This document shows, one piece after another, positions 10,715-22,700 of a DNA stretch of 64,000 nt. The notes beneath the pieces are model-generated. The model did not search any database. It was not told where the DNA came from and was given only the letters and a program-made list of their open reading frames with translations. Both the position numbers and the translations under genes were made by a program. Where the stretch lies: NCBI GenBank assembly GCA_963854835.1, contig OY978526.1, positions 68,668,418 through 68,732,417 of the forward strand, given 5' to 3'. This DNA comes from Megamerina dolium (taxonomy: Eukaryota > Arthropoda > Insecta > Diptera > Megamerinidae). Each line of letters starts with the position of its first letter. The first letter of the stretch is position 1.

Positions 10715-10895
10715 GCTTTTGACATTTTCGAAAGATATGTACGATAGGATATTTTTTTTTTGTTGGACTACGAGAAAGAACGTATTTATGGGAACAAGCC
10801 TCTTGTTGCTGAAAAGTTACGAACAGACAATCATAAAGTCGTGGGTGAAATACCAGCCTAATGGTACCAGAAAGTTATTGAAAATGATCCCGAAA
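10715..10895 (+). pseudogene. C-terminal fragment of an IS630/Tc1-mariner transposase
   Basis: One frame reads YEKERIYGNKPLVAEKLRTD, then VGEIPA, a stop, and WYQKVIEN. This matches the order seen in the intact DD41D transposase of this window (YAKDRVYADKPLTLEHLKTN, AEIPPN, CQKVVENY). No catalytic residue remains and no ends were found. Sequence after about 10900 (to 11029, resuming at 11411) stays open in another frame but is not recognised. Confidence 0.5.
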
Positions 10896-11029
10896 GTATT
10901 TATTTTTTCTGGGGGGTCTCATAAATTATGTTGCAAGGGACTTGCTCGTGAAGGAAGTTTGGAATCCATCTACTGGTTCGTCCGCGATCTAACTGGTTCA
11001 ACCGATGACTTGAACAAATGTCAGAAATA

Positions 11030-11396
11030 AAAAAAAAATTAATATGTGGCACTTAAAGCCCCGAAGGGCTCATTGGCCGAGCTTCTCTTCCATTACTGTT
11101 GTGCGTCTTAAATTTGGACAGTATTAGAAGGGACCTACTTATTTTAGCCGGTTCCGAACGGCAGAACACTTGTGACATCACTTTTTCTGAGCTTTGTCAC
11201 AGAGTTCTTTTAGAAGCTTTTTCATGGCAAGTTTTTACTGTAGGAAGAATTGCCAATTGCTTGCCGACAGGTGGATACCATTCGAAATAAAAAATCTTAT
11301 CGATATTAAATTTGTTATGCATCAGCCGGTATTGAACCACGACCTACAGATCAGAAGACGAACACACTAACCACTGAGCTACGGCACCCACTATAT
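11030..11396 (-). mobile_element. tRNA-derived SINE, copy 2
   Basis: Nearly the same sequence as the SINE at 5616-5985, in the same minus orientation, with the box A region (TAGCTCAGTGG) at about 11374-11384 and box B GGTTCAATACC close by (one base different from copy 1). A poly(A/T)-rich tail lies at the left edge. Perfect 14-bp target duplications flank it: AAATGTCAGAAATA at 11016-11029 and 11397-11410. The high similarity of copies 1 and 2 and the clean duplication point to recent activity. Confidence 0.9.
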
Positions 11397-11567
11397 AAAT
11401 GTCAGAAATATTTCAACGAATTTTGTGTTCAGCTACCTGTTGTTCAAGTAAATGAAAGTTACTAGAAATGAGTATGTATGCTTACGTAATTATGGAGAAA
11501 TAATTTTAAAATATGAGAGCCCCGTTTACTATTTAATGCAGCCACCATACAGAGCGACTCGTAAGTA

Positions 11568-12141
11568 AAGAGTGATCCAATAGGAGGTACTTTTTCCAAT
11601 AACGATTCTCTGACATTTCAAGCCTAAAAACTGTCATGTTCATACGACATTTGTGTTCATTATTCATTGACATTACACCATGAATAGACTTAAGCCAGAA
11701 CCTTTACAAATTGTGGAAATTTGTTTTCAAAATCAATGTTCAGTGAGAAATGTTTTTCGTGCTCTTTGACCACTTTATGGTGTTCATATGGCGTTGTGGT
11801 AGGTTTATGGTATTCAGGTCTTGTGATCTGAAGCCATTGGATTACTTTTTATTGGGTATGTGAAATCACTTGTTTATGTCGACAATAAACCACAATTGAT
11901 TTCTGCATTAGAAGCGAACATAACGCGCCTAATTAACGAAATATCAGCCGAAATGCTCGTAAATAAGACCCATAGAATGGATCATGTAAGAGCAAGTTGC
12001 GGACAACATTTAAAAGAAATTATTTTCAAACATTAAATTTCTTAAATCGAACTTACGTCTCAAATACAATTTTTGATGATTACGTTGATTTTAATGCGTT
12101 TTATTAAAAAAAAATCCTGAAGCTCTTATTGGATCACCCTT
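11568..12141 (+). mobile_element. Internally deleted Tc1/mariner, copy A (574 bp)
   Basis: Ends are inverted repeats: AAGAGTGATCCAATAGGAG at left and the partner of AAGGGTGATCCAATAAGAG at right, with TA on both sides (11566-11567, 12142-12143). Inside, the start of a transposase survives (MNRLKPEPLQIVEICFQN from about 11681) and the C-terminus resumes after a large deletion: DLKPLDYFLLGYVKSLVY (from about 11828), EANITRLINEI and a terminal IIFKH. The DLKPLDY block carries the third catalytic Asp of a DDxD enzyme. Non-autonomous; related to, but distinct from, the DD41D element at 59 kb. Confidence 0.82.
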
Positions 12142-12239
12142 TATTTTCTGGTATCTGAAAACATTTTGTCAAAGAGGGGCATACCACTCCCACTATTTGA
12201 CATATACAATCTGCATTTTTTTACCCACTGAATTATGTA

Positions 12240-12670
12240 AAGAGTGATCCAATAGGAGATACTTTTTTCCGATAGGGATTCTCAGATATCTCACGCATGA
12301 TAACTGTCATCTTCATATGACATTTGTGTTCATTATTAATTTATATTTCACCGTGAATAGACTCACGCCAGAACAATGTTTACAAATTGTGGAAATTTAA
12401 TTTCAAAGTCAACCACACAGATCGCTAAACCGTCGATTTATTGAAAGAAAGTTTTAATGAGTACATCATATCATAATAATAAAAAAGAATGCTCGAAAAT
12501 TGGACCTTTAGAATGTCATCATGTAAGATCTTGTAAGATCATGTAATTATTTTCAAATATTAACTGTCATAAACCGAACTTATGTCTCAAATACAAGTTT
12601 TGATTATTAAATTGATTTTAATGTGTTTTATTTCAAAAAAACTTCCGGAAACTCTTATTGGATCACCTTT
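12240..12670 (+). mobile_element. Internally deleted Tc1/mariner, copy B (431 bp)
   Basis: Same family as copy A, 98 bp downstream and in the same orientation. It starts AAGAGTGATCCAATAGGAG and ends with the partner of AAAGGTGATCCAATAAGAG, flanked by TA (12238-12239, 12671-12672). It keeps the 5' UTR and first codons of the transposase and the 3' UTR, but has lost more of the coding region than copy A. The different internal breakpoints show separate deletion events. Confidence 0.82.
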
Positions 12671-12672
12671 TA

Positions 12673-13805
12673 TCTACACCCCACATATATTGGTTATAAA
12701 CCGACCTAGGCCGACTGTAGGGCAAATTTTAAATACTTCTTAGCAGTAAGGAGTATAATTGCTTAATTGCATATAATTGCTTGATTACCATGAATAACAA
12801 GATACATCCAATTAATTAAAACAACTTGTAATTATATGTATATTTCAAAAATATATTTGTATATATGTGTATTTTATTTAAATGATTCTTTTACAAATAA
12901 TTTAGCATATTTAAAATCTATCACTTATAATTTTTTGTTTTTATCAAATAAAAATTACAATGACAAATACTTAGTAAACATTTATAGAGAGTTTAATAAA
13001 GATATTTTAGATAAATAGACAAAAAGAGAGACAGAGATTAAAATTAACATGAAAATTATTTTTGTAATTTTTGTTTTTCTTGTATTAAATTCACTAAAAA
13101 TTTCACATTACTATATGTTGTAGTAAGAGTGATAATAATTTTTCTTCTTATTGTTTTGTATTTATTTTTTAACGCAAAATATATCGAATTAATTCTTAAC
13201 TATGTATTTATTTTAATTAATTGTTTTAATTCAAATTGAATATATTTATATATTATGTATAGTTAAAAATAATTTTAACAAAAATCATAATAATTGTAAT
13301 AATCATAATAAACATATATGTGTGTGTGCACACATACGTATATAAAATACTTGTTAGAAAATGTCTAAAACAAAATATAAGTACACATGTATATGTACAT
13401 ATCTATGTATATATGAGTATTTATATACTAGAGTATTTACATGCTAATACAAATATGCAATTTATACATACATAGAGTAATTCAAAAGTTGCTAACTAGT
13501 ACTCAGTAGGCTTCCACAGTGGCGGCACCTATTGATATTGAGTGAGGATTAAAGTCGTCAACTTCGCGATTACTTTGATCATTTGAAATACGTTTTCCGT
13601 CCACAAACAACGAATGCTACTATGGTTATTAGGTAAACACTTTTTCTTGTCCAGAAATTGAATAGCAAAAAAAACAAAAAAAGAAACTTCCGATGATTCC
13701 AAGTGTATTTGCCATAGAAACTGTAGGTCTAAAATCAATTTAGTGCGAATTATGCCGGAAACACCGCGTTTCTGTAACGATTTTTCTAATGAACTTTAAG
13801 TGTCT
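12673..13805. other. Intergenic, no gene seen
   Basis: Very AT-rich with TA/ATG-type simple sequence. A short stretch at about 12697-12717 (CCGACCTAGGCCGACTGTA) resembles, inverted, the repeat core at 58911 and 63059. The slightly GC-richer stretch 13500-13740 is not recognised. Confidence 0.45.
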
Positions 13806-13809
13806 ACGA

Positions 13810-14815
13810 TTAGACCTAATGGATTATTTCGAATGTGTAACTTCATGAATATACGAGTAGTCAGTTCAAAATTACAAAGAGAATCGCGACAAATCGGCCT
13901 GACGGTGAATGAGAGCAAGACTTGCACTGGCACTTTGTTTATCTTGGAACCAGCAATAACATCTGTTGACATCAGTCTGAAAATCATGAGAAGGATCACT
14001 CTTAGAAATAGGTGTTACTTTGGACAAACCGGAAGTGTACGCGTTAGATAGATGTGCGCACGTTAATCTCGAACGGAATTACCGGAACCGCAGAATAGTA
14101 ATACTGAGTGACAGCCAGGCAGCTATCAAAGCACTCATATCTCACCAGGTTACATCAAAACTGGTGATGGAATGCATTGAAAAACTGAACATCCTGGGCC
14201 AACCCAATCAGGTGTGGATTCTATGGGTTCCAGGGAATGTAGGGATCAATGGTAAGGAAAGGGCAGATAAGCTTGCCAGGAAAGGAGCATCAACCCTATT
14301 TGTAGGGCCGAAACATTTTGTGGATTAGGATCGGGTAACATTTCCCGTATCAAATGGGAAGAAGAGGATAGACAAAGAGGCTTATACTGGAACAACTCAC
14401 CGGGGCTAACACACTCCAAACTAGGGACATACAACTTAAAATGCTACGAGGTCTGTATGAATCTAACGAAGAACAACTTGCGAATCATTACGGGATCATT
14501 AACAGGGCACTGTAGGCTGAATTATCACCTAACAAAACTTGGAATTTTCTCTGATGTTCTCTGCAGGTTCTGCAGGGAAGAGGACGAGACCGCACAACAT
14601 GTGATAGGAACTTGTTCCGCACTGATGCACAAGAGAAGGATATACCTGGGACATTTCATCATACCCGAGGATGAACTTAGACTCTGTGAAGTAGGACCAA
14701 CACTAAAATTCATAGAGGGAATTGGGCTAAGAGACACACTCTAGCTCCGCGAAGGGGCACAATAGATCTTATAGATCGCGGTGCAACATCTCCTCAACGA
14801 TAATAATAATTGGAC
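13810..14815 (+). pseudogene. 5'-truncated LINE with RT, RNase H and CCHC remnants
   Basis: In order: a reverse transcriptase scrap (SKLQRESRQIGLTVNESKT, about 13868-13921); an RNase H domain (14020-14328) with LSDSQAAIKAL and WVPGNVGINGKERADKLARK, which keep the Asp and His/Asp positions typical of LINE RNase H; a frameshift near 14325; then a C-terminal domain (about 14320-14742) ending with the zinc-knuckle-like CRFCREEDETAQHVIGTC. After the TAG near 14744 a short 3' UTR ends in a GATAATAATAAT tract near 14800. RNase H plus a TAA-type tail suggest the I/LOA/R1 side of LINEs; this clade call is inference. The 5' part of ORF2 and all of ORF1 are missing. Confidence 0.8.
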
Positions 14816-15957
14816 TAAGTAAGAAACCAAGAAGTCAAGCTCTCTTTCTTGAGGAACGAAAACCACACTCAACAAGTTTCTCATAATGTCTGTTCATGAT
14901 TTGAGATGAGAGGTTGTTTGGAGTATTCAACATGAAAATGCACCATAAGATCTTCAAATCTATGACGAGCACCGAATAAGATGTAATCACGAGCTGCAGG
15001 AGCAGCATGAACTGTATAATGATATTGCTATAGGTAAGCTAGAGTCTAACGGCTGATCTGGATTTGTCGTGTCGAGCGAATTAAAGAATACACTCTAGCG
15101 AAAAGTCGTTTAATTTGGGACGACAAATAAAAAGAAAACCCAGCCATCGTGAGTGAGACAATGTATTGGGGAACTTGTAAGCGCTGGAACAGACACCAGC
15201 TAGATCAGAGATGATATTCGCCATTTAACTTTCGGCCAAAATCGATCAAAATTTGTTGTAAAAGCCAGAAAAGTGAAAATTAAAAAATTAATTTTGATAA
15301 TGAGCTCATTCAATGAAATTCATTTTGATAAACGGCGTTGCAAACTAACTAGTCGTGCTTTCAAAGTGTCAAAATAATCGTATTACAGGCTATAAAATTC
15401 ATTATTATCTCAATAGGTGGTACCACCACCATATAAGACTACTGTGCACCAATACGGCAACTTTACAAACACACTGTGTATAAATCATTAAAATTATTAG
15501 ATATATTGATTATTTGTTTTTGCATTTTTTTTCATCATCATTATCATCATCATAAAACAATTAATGTACATACAACTAAATAACTAGCCCATACACCAGA
15601 ACAAAAAAATAAAAGTTATAATTTAAAAAAAATAATCACTAATAAATTCAATAAATTGTATAATGAAATCACAAATAAAAAAACAAAAATATTGGCAGTT
15701 TACATACATATAGATAAATACACTGAACTACATATGCAGAGTAAGTGTAAGAAAAAAAAAATACTTGGCATTTCAATTGAGAGTTGCACAACAGCTTCAA
15801 TACGTACACATATGTATGAGTACAATGTAATGGCAAGTATCTAGTAAATTTGCTATATATATATTATTTATGTACAATATGCTTATTAAGTATATCCTTT
15901 GTTTTTCAATTAATAACAAATATTCAAAAATATGTGTAAATATATTAAATTGTAATC

Positions 15958-15998
<41 letters not shown>

Positions 15999-16940
15999 CA
16001 TTACTAAAATCTAGTTAGTTGAATTACATTCAATTGCTTTAGTTTTAAACTACAATTATAAATGATTATGTTTTACATACTTTTTTTGCAAAGATTTTTT
16101 TTTTTGCTTTCTTCAAATCAAGTTTCAATGATTTATTAGTTCTTTGTTTAATTAGATATAAGTATGATTATGGTAATGAATTCTATTTTCTATATAAGTA
16201 TTAACGAGCATCTTATTTATTCGTATCTAGTTATATGTAGGCATGTATAAGTAAATATTATTATTTATTTATGTATTAATATCATTTTGGATTAGCGCTC
16301 TTTTAAAGTTTTCTTGATTGTCGTTTTTTTTTTTTTTGTTTTTTGTTGAAATTTTAGGCCTCCATTTTATCACCATTCTTTTATTTAGTTTATCCATTTA
16401 TTACTGGTTTCATTTTGTGTATATGTGTGTGTGTGTGTATATGTTAGCTTCATTTATTTGTTAATTTGGCACATTTCATTTATTAAACAAACACAATAGT
16501 ATTAGTAATACATAAGAGCATGTACGAGTATGATATGAATTTAATATATTGTACTATATTTTTTTATCAAGTATCAGAGTATCAGTTTTTAGTAGTGGTT
16601 TGTAGTTATATAGGCATGTATTCTATGTAGTTGTAATGTCTTGTAGTTGATGTAAGCTTAAACCCATGATAGTATTTTGTACGATTACTTCAATATATTA
16701 AGTGATAAATATGTATCCCTATTTCGATATTGAAAATAATTTTTTATTGTGAAAGTTTCAAATTGGTAGTACTTTACATATATATGTTATAATGTGCTTA
16801 GAAGAAAAACGAAATATAAAATTTGACAGAGGTAAAGTGAACTAAAAATAGATGCAATGGGACAACTCTCTATCTTTGTACCAAGATGCTAAGATTCCTG
16901 AACAGAGTTGATTTTATTTTTGTTTTATATATAAATTTTA
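14816..16940. other. Intergenic, AT-rich, no gene seen
   Basis: 14820-15250 is less AT-rich and may be more transposon debris, but I cannot assign it. From 15480 on the sequence is extremely AT-rich. An (AAT)n microsatellite of about 42 bp lies at 15958-15999. Confidence 0.45.
15958..15999. repeat. (AAT)n microsatellite
   Basis: About 14 uninterrupted ATA/AAT triplets. Confidence 0.95.
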
Positions 16941-17084
16941 ATTGATAACTGTTTCAAAAAGTCAAGTTAAATATTTCTGTTGCAAGATTATTCCTTTTTG
17001 TTTCGAGCACAAATCACACCGCTTATGTGTTTGTGTTCGGTTTTATTCGTGTTTACATACCAAAGGGCTCAAATCGACCAAACA

Positions 17085-17840
17085 TGGAGAGGCTGTGGAA
17101 ATCAATGCATTCGAAGGCGGCGACGGCACGGATCCTGATTATTTGCCAACGTTAGAAAATGCGTCTTCCGAAGCTGAGACAGAACCATATGAAATTAGAA
17201 GAATTACACTTGAGGATAAGGATAAGGACGATAAGGCCGAGGACTTCCGTCGAGCTCGATCATAAAATTCGGTTCAAAGGATGGCAAATTTCATTCAAGC
17301 GCTTCGCCGGCCAGAGGTAGGCTTCTTGGTCACAATTTCATTATTATGGGTCATGAAGGCCCGGTTACAGGGATTATGCGAAACCCGATTTCAATATTTA
17401 AATCGCTAATAACATCTGAGATCGTTAGTATAATTATGCGTGAAATGAACCGAAAGGCCAGAAGCCATGAAAGCTGACCAGACTCAGCGAACGTGGACGA
17501 AACTTGTAACCGAAAATAAAATATACGCCTTTTTTGGCTTAACTTTTTTTCCCGGAATATTCGAGTCAAATAGTCAGCCTGCTCTTGAGTTGTGGGGCAA
17601 TAACGGATGTATAGTATTTAGTGCCGGTTGCAGCAAGAGGTGGGAGCGAATTTGATAAAGATCTAAATTTTGTTGGCGAGGTTAAAATTAATGGAACTTA
17701 GTCTTCTTACATTTCAGCTGTCTTGAGGCAAGATAATATCGCCAACTAATAGGACAAACGATGAAAGACCATTTTTCCCAATTTTGTGAGAAAGTTTTAA
17801 AATTTCATGAATCTGAACAGTCTGTTTATACATAGCTTCA
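17085..17840 (+). pseudogene. piggyBac-type transposase relic (N-terminal half)
   Basis: A frame from about 17085 (KHGEAVEINAFEGGDGTDPD) is acidic and Ser/Glu-rich, like the N-termini of piggyBac-derived transposases. After a stop the frames supply SLITSEIVSIIMREMNRKA (about 17400-17460) and RTWTKLVTENKIYAFFGLTF...SNSQPALELWG (17490-17605), which matches the conserved 'W..v...Ei.aFfGl' block at the start of the DDE_Tnp_1_7 domain. A degraded AVLRQDNIAN stretch (about 17722-17752) corresponds to the next conserved LRFDD-type block, which holds the first catalytic Asp. Four or more frame breaks make it dead. The C-terminal half and the TIRs were not found. Confidence 0.68.
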
Positions 17841-18231
17841 CCGAGCTGGCTCATTGTCAGCTAGGGAATATTCTACATGTTACCCAAAGCTCTGGTTGCT
17901 AGTCCATCTGCGGCATCGTAATACGCCTCACTTGGACAGTCATCTGAACCTAACCTATCATAGCTTTGTAGTAGTAATAAGATTCTGTTTCTAACTGTAC
18001 TTTGTAACGGTAAAACTTATCCTCGATATTGTGTCATTTCTATTTTCGGTGCTTTGGGCTATTTTCTGTTACAGTAATTCGTTGCTAGAATATGACTATT
18101 TTAGATCGCAATTAAATACTGTAAATATCCGTTAGGGATTAAGCTTACATTTCGAAACATTGTTATGTAGGAATTTTAAAAATTATAAATCCATGTTTAA
18201 TAAATAAATATGTATGCGAGAGTATTTTTTG

Positions 18232-18237
18232 TTTATT
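18232..18237 (-). terminator. Candidate poly(A) signal of the zinc-finger gene
   Basis: AATAAA on the minus strand about 195 bp past the TAG stop at 18430-18432. No closer canonical signal was seen. This gives a short 3' UTR if used. Confidence 0.4.
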
Positions 18238-18429
18238 TTTTTGTGTTGTTGTAATTTTTGTATCATATTATATTTTTTGTATATTAGGAACAAGAATTGT
18301 TTAACCAACGAGATTGTAAATCATAGTAATCGTGTCGTGTGGGTACAGGATTGGCGAGATAAAGATGATGGACTACAGACGCAGACCGTCTAAATGTATA
18401 TATATCTATGTTAAAAGATATTATTGGGT

Positions 18430-19704
18430 CTACCTATTCGCTAGTAGACCATTGGCTGGTGGCAATATGGATGCTGCCGCTGATGTCGTTGTCGTTGGTA
18501 TAGCCAGCGTTGGGCCATTTAGTGAAATCCCAGTACCAATAACAATACCCATACCACCACCACCACTGGTAACCCCACCACTAGTAATACTTCCATCACT
18601 GTTTCGTAGCGCTGCTGCTCCAATTGAGCTCACAGTTGGCAGTGCTCCAGCACTGGTGGCAACACTTAGTTGTCGATGTTGGGCGACCGTCAGACCAGTA
18701 CTGCCGGAGGGTGATGTAGACGCTCCGCTGCGATGATGCTTAGCTGAAGCACCTTTCACAATACTGCCATTATTCTTCTGTGCCATATGCGTTTGATAGT
18801 GTTTGGCCAGATGGGCCTTCTGACGGAAACTCTTACCGCAGAGAGAGCACGCGAATGGCTTCTCCCCGGTATGCGTGCGTATATGTACATTCACCGAGTA
18901 CTTATCTTTGAAGCCCTTCGAACATATCGAACAATAGTGCAATGAACGCTCCTTACGTTGACCATTACAATGTGTGGGACTATTGCTACTATTGCTACCA
19001 CCACTGCCGCTTGAAGCGTTGCCACCCGTGGCATTGGTACTATTACTATTTGAAAGTGCATTTTGTGCACTGCTACTACTGTTGCCACCATTTATATTGC
19101 TGCTATTGCCACTATTGTTATTGTTGCTGTTGTGATTTATAACATTCGGATTGTTGTTGTTATTATTGTTGTGCGCATGCGTTGTCGATGTAGAGCGTTT
19201 GTACTTCTTTGTGGCCGGTTTCGATGAAATGCGACTCGATGACGACGTTGTGACTTCTGGCTTGAGTGGCTGTGCTGGTAGTTGTGTCGCTGCTACACCA
19301 GCGCTTGTTTGCATTTGTAATGACGGCGGTGGCGGCAGCGGTCCATGTGGCTGTGTCCCCAGTCCAGTTGGTGTCGGTGTTGTCGGTGAATGAAGTGGCT
19401 GTGAGGAGGCCGATGCTGGTGAGATTTGCATCATTAAATCATTGCTGACACCTCCACCCGCGCCATAATTTCCCGTCGGTGTTGTGGTGCAAAATTGTTG
19501 CACTTCATTGGCAATACGTTTAATCTTTTCAAAATCGTCACTGAAGGCATTCTCCAACGATAGGAACATATCATCGACAATGATGCTCGAAACACTATTA
19601 CTATTGCCCGCATGACCAATTGCGCCACCATTGTGCACACTATTTGGTGTCTCATCAAAAATTTGTGCAGCGCTCAGCGTTGAGTCGGCAAAAGCTAAAG
19701 AATC
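18430..19704 (-). CDS. Zinc-finger gene, last coding exon with both fingers
   Basis: Acceptor CTATTCGCCCACAG|GATTCT at 19704; runs to TAG at 18430-18432 (424 codons). It begins DSLAFADSTLSAAQIFDETP, then a helical-looking VDDMFLSLENAFSDDFEKIK segment, Pro/Thr-rich and Asn/Ser/Gly-rich linkers, a basic KPATKKYKR patch (a candidate nuclear localisation signal) and the two fingers at about 18787-18933. The tail is Gly/Ser/Ala-rich with no further fingers. The intron before it is only 166 bp. Confidence 0.9.
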   Translation of the reverse strand, partial: DSLAFADSTLSAAQIFDETPNSVHNGGAIGHAGNSNSVSSIIVDDMFLSLENAFSDDFEKIKRIANEVQQFCTTTPTGNYGAGGGVSNDLMMQISPASASSQPLHSPTTPTPTGLGTQPHGPLPPPPSLQMQTSAGVAATQLPAQPLKPEVTTSSSSRISSKPATKKYKRSTSTTHAHNNNNNNNPNVINHNSNNNNSGNSSNINGGNSSSSAQNALSNSNSTNATGGNASSGSGGSNSSNSPTHCNGQRKERSLHYCSICSKGFKDKYSVNVHIRTHTGEKPFACSLCGKSFRQKAHLAKHYQTHMAQKNNGSIVKGASAKHHRSGASTSPSGSTGLTVAQHRQLSVATSAGALPTVSSIGAAALRNSDGSITSGGVTSGGGGMGIVIGTGISLNGPTLAIPTTTTSAAASILPPANGLLANR

Positions 19705-22700
19705 CTGTGGGCGAATAGAGGTTGCGTTTGTGGTGAGGACAGAATTGAAATGTGTGTGCATATATGTGTGAATCTTATTCTTCTTATTAGTTATTAACTG
19801 TTGTTTTCGAATCTTATTATTGTGAATAAATGAATAATTGTAAAATTTTGTAAAAAAAAAGAGGACTTACAGCATCTGTAGGAAATAAAATCCGTCTCAT
19901 TTCGTCATCTTTCACTGAAGGTGATGATGGCAGCAATGTAATGCCATTTTGCATATGTAAGCCTTTGGAATAGCCTTTACCTTGCAAGGCGCTGCGTAAG
20001 AGAGATTCTGCGGAATTCTGCAAATAATGAATTTTAAATAGATACCCAGATTAGATATGCTAATATTTTAAGTAAGTAGTAATGTTATTGAAACATATAT
20101 AAAACAGAAGCAGAAGTAGCTAGATAACGCATATAGGTAATTTGTATTACCAGAAGGTTACGGTCCCTAAATCACTAAGTCGAACCAATTGGAGCTTAAA
20201 ATAAAACATGTGAAATCCTTAAAAATCCCCGTTGTCTCCTATCTGGGCTCTCATCACGCTTCTCTTTGGACTGAGCAAGCTCTTTGTGCGCTTCCAGTCC
20301 AGCTTTGTCCCAATCTGTTCACCGGTCTGGACTGGGGATGGACATTAAACTGCGTCTCGAAAATAAGTTTCCTATTACTTCCCCTAGTTTTATAGCTTAC
20401 TTTGAGAGGATTGTAGGGCCATACAAATTTTCGTCTTTCTTGAGTCCGAATAATAGCTAAAATCAAGTTTTCTTCATAACTCCTTAAACTTATTACTCGA
20501 TTCCAAAATGTGATATATCATATAAGAGATAATTTCAAGTACTCTGAATCCTTCTCAAATCCTTTTACCCTAGAATGAATCCTTAATCTACTAATTTCAA
20601 ATAATTCAATTTTTATCGCATGTAATATAACTCTTCAAAAAATTAAACCTTTCAGTAAGCAATGGGGCAAAACAATCTGAAATAAATAAATAGTATTCAA
20701 AATTATCTTTTCAAAATGTGAAATATCATGTGATATTTGACATTTTGGAATCGAGTAATAAATATAGGAGTTATGAAGAAAATTCAATTTTGGCTAGTTT
20801 TACGACCCACAACGATGAACATTTTTATGACCTTAAAATCCTGTGCATGTAAGCTTTAAAACTAGTTGCAAAGTTTGTTCCATCGTATGGGTGCCGACCC
20901 GGTCTAGTGGACATGGTATATTTCTTACCCCCTAAAATACTTCTGGGATATATAAAAGAGCCAAACAAGAAGCTTTTATCCTTCATTCTCTTTATCAGTG
21001 TTTTTTCTTGATTTCCTGAATCTTCCTTTCCTCTTCCTCATCCTAATCTCTCTTACCAGCTCTTTGGTATAATGAGCAATACTTGCCTGAGTACCCGGCA
21101 AATTAATTTCTACGGAGATTACCGATCTAGGTCATCAATCTAGGAATTATCGCCAAGTTTTCAACGAGCGAGCCTTTGGAAGACAATGTAAGCCTGAAGA
21201 ATAGTTCTGCATTGGTACATTAAAGTGCAAAACCCTTTTGGTTAGTGTGATAATGATGATTTATAAGGAATTTTGCACGGGAACTATTATTTTTTTACCA
21301 TAAATATGATGAAAAGAGTGTTAAAATGCCTGACCGTCTCCATTTATTTTTTTCTTCTCCCCATTCTCCTTTATTTCCATCTCGAAGGCGAGCTGCCCTG
21401 CACAAAAAATGCAAAATATTAGACTTACCTCCCTATCTTACATTTTTAAAGAGGCTCCCCAATAAAATTAATTCAAAATCGGATGAAAATCAAGAAATAA
21501 CTATAGGAAGCGGGAAAACGTTTGACTGACTTCCAATAACGTCTATGCTGGAATATTCACTTGAAATATACATCTTTCACTCATTAGGAGGATGTAGATT
21601 TTGTAGGTTAGTTCCTCTACCGGATGGAGATATAGGGTAGGTATGCTTAGAAATACTGTTCAGCAGAAAAAATTAATGTCGTCCGTTCATACATTTTACC
21701 AGAATTGTAGTCGATTCGGGGTGTTTTAATGAGTGTTTCAAGTTTCATATTTATTCGTATTTATTCGTTATGGGGCTGCCCTCTCTCTGAGAGGACACAC
21801 TTAGGCCAGAAAGGCCCATTGTGATACCACCGAGGTTCTCTGCCAATACTGTTGTGCGTGTTAAATTTGGACAGTATTAGAAGGGACCTACTTAGAACAA
21901 TCTTTCCGATATCAAATTTTGTTATTCTTCAGCCGGGAATTGAACACACGACCTACAAATCAAGACGCAAACGCACTAACCACTGAGCTACGGTACCCAC
22001 CCACTTCGTATTTAAATTCATTAATCCTAAATACGAATATACAGTTTTGTCTCGCTGCTTTGCACGACAAGCAAACTGAAAAATCCTACATAATCTTATA
22101 CTTGAATGTCTCTCACCTGTTCGGCATTATGATCGACCATATGCCAATCATTGTTATTATTTTGAAATTGGGCCAATTGTTGTCCTAGATTAGATGTTGT
22201 ACTTGTTCCACCAACACTGCCAGCGGCACCTCCGCTACCACCACCGCCTCCACCACCTCCACTTGCAGAAATCGCTAAACTTGGTAAATTTTGTCCTGTC
22301 GTCGTATTACCGACGCCACCACCACCACCACCACCATGACCACTCACTTGTGTCAGTGTTAGACCATTCACATCGGAGCTCGGATCTTTTGTGCCATCCG
22401 TACTAAAGCCACTATCATCATAGGGATATTCAGATTTAATATAACCGGGAAAATTTCCCAGTAGACTATCCAAATCGAGTGTTGTAGGAAGTTGTGTGTC
22501 TGGTTCACGTTTCAACCATGGTTCATTACTATTTAATACTGTTAATGTGTAGATTTGGCCATCAGTATTATCGATACTGCTAACGGTGCCAGTACTACTA
22601 GGTTGGCTAATGCTACCGCTTACATTGGGCGAGGTCACATTGTGTGTAGTTGTTGTGGAAGGATTGCTAGTGGCATTCGATGATGTACAGGCCAATGAAG

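Noticed and set aside
18332..18736. 134-codon plus-strand frame, Pro/Val-rich
   Set aside because: Antisense shadow of the Gly/Ser-rich end of the zinc-finger exon.
22194..22406. His-rich plus-strand frame
   Set aside because: Antisense of the Gly run in exon 2 of the zinc-finger gene.
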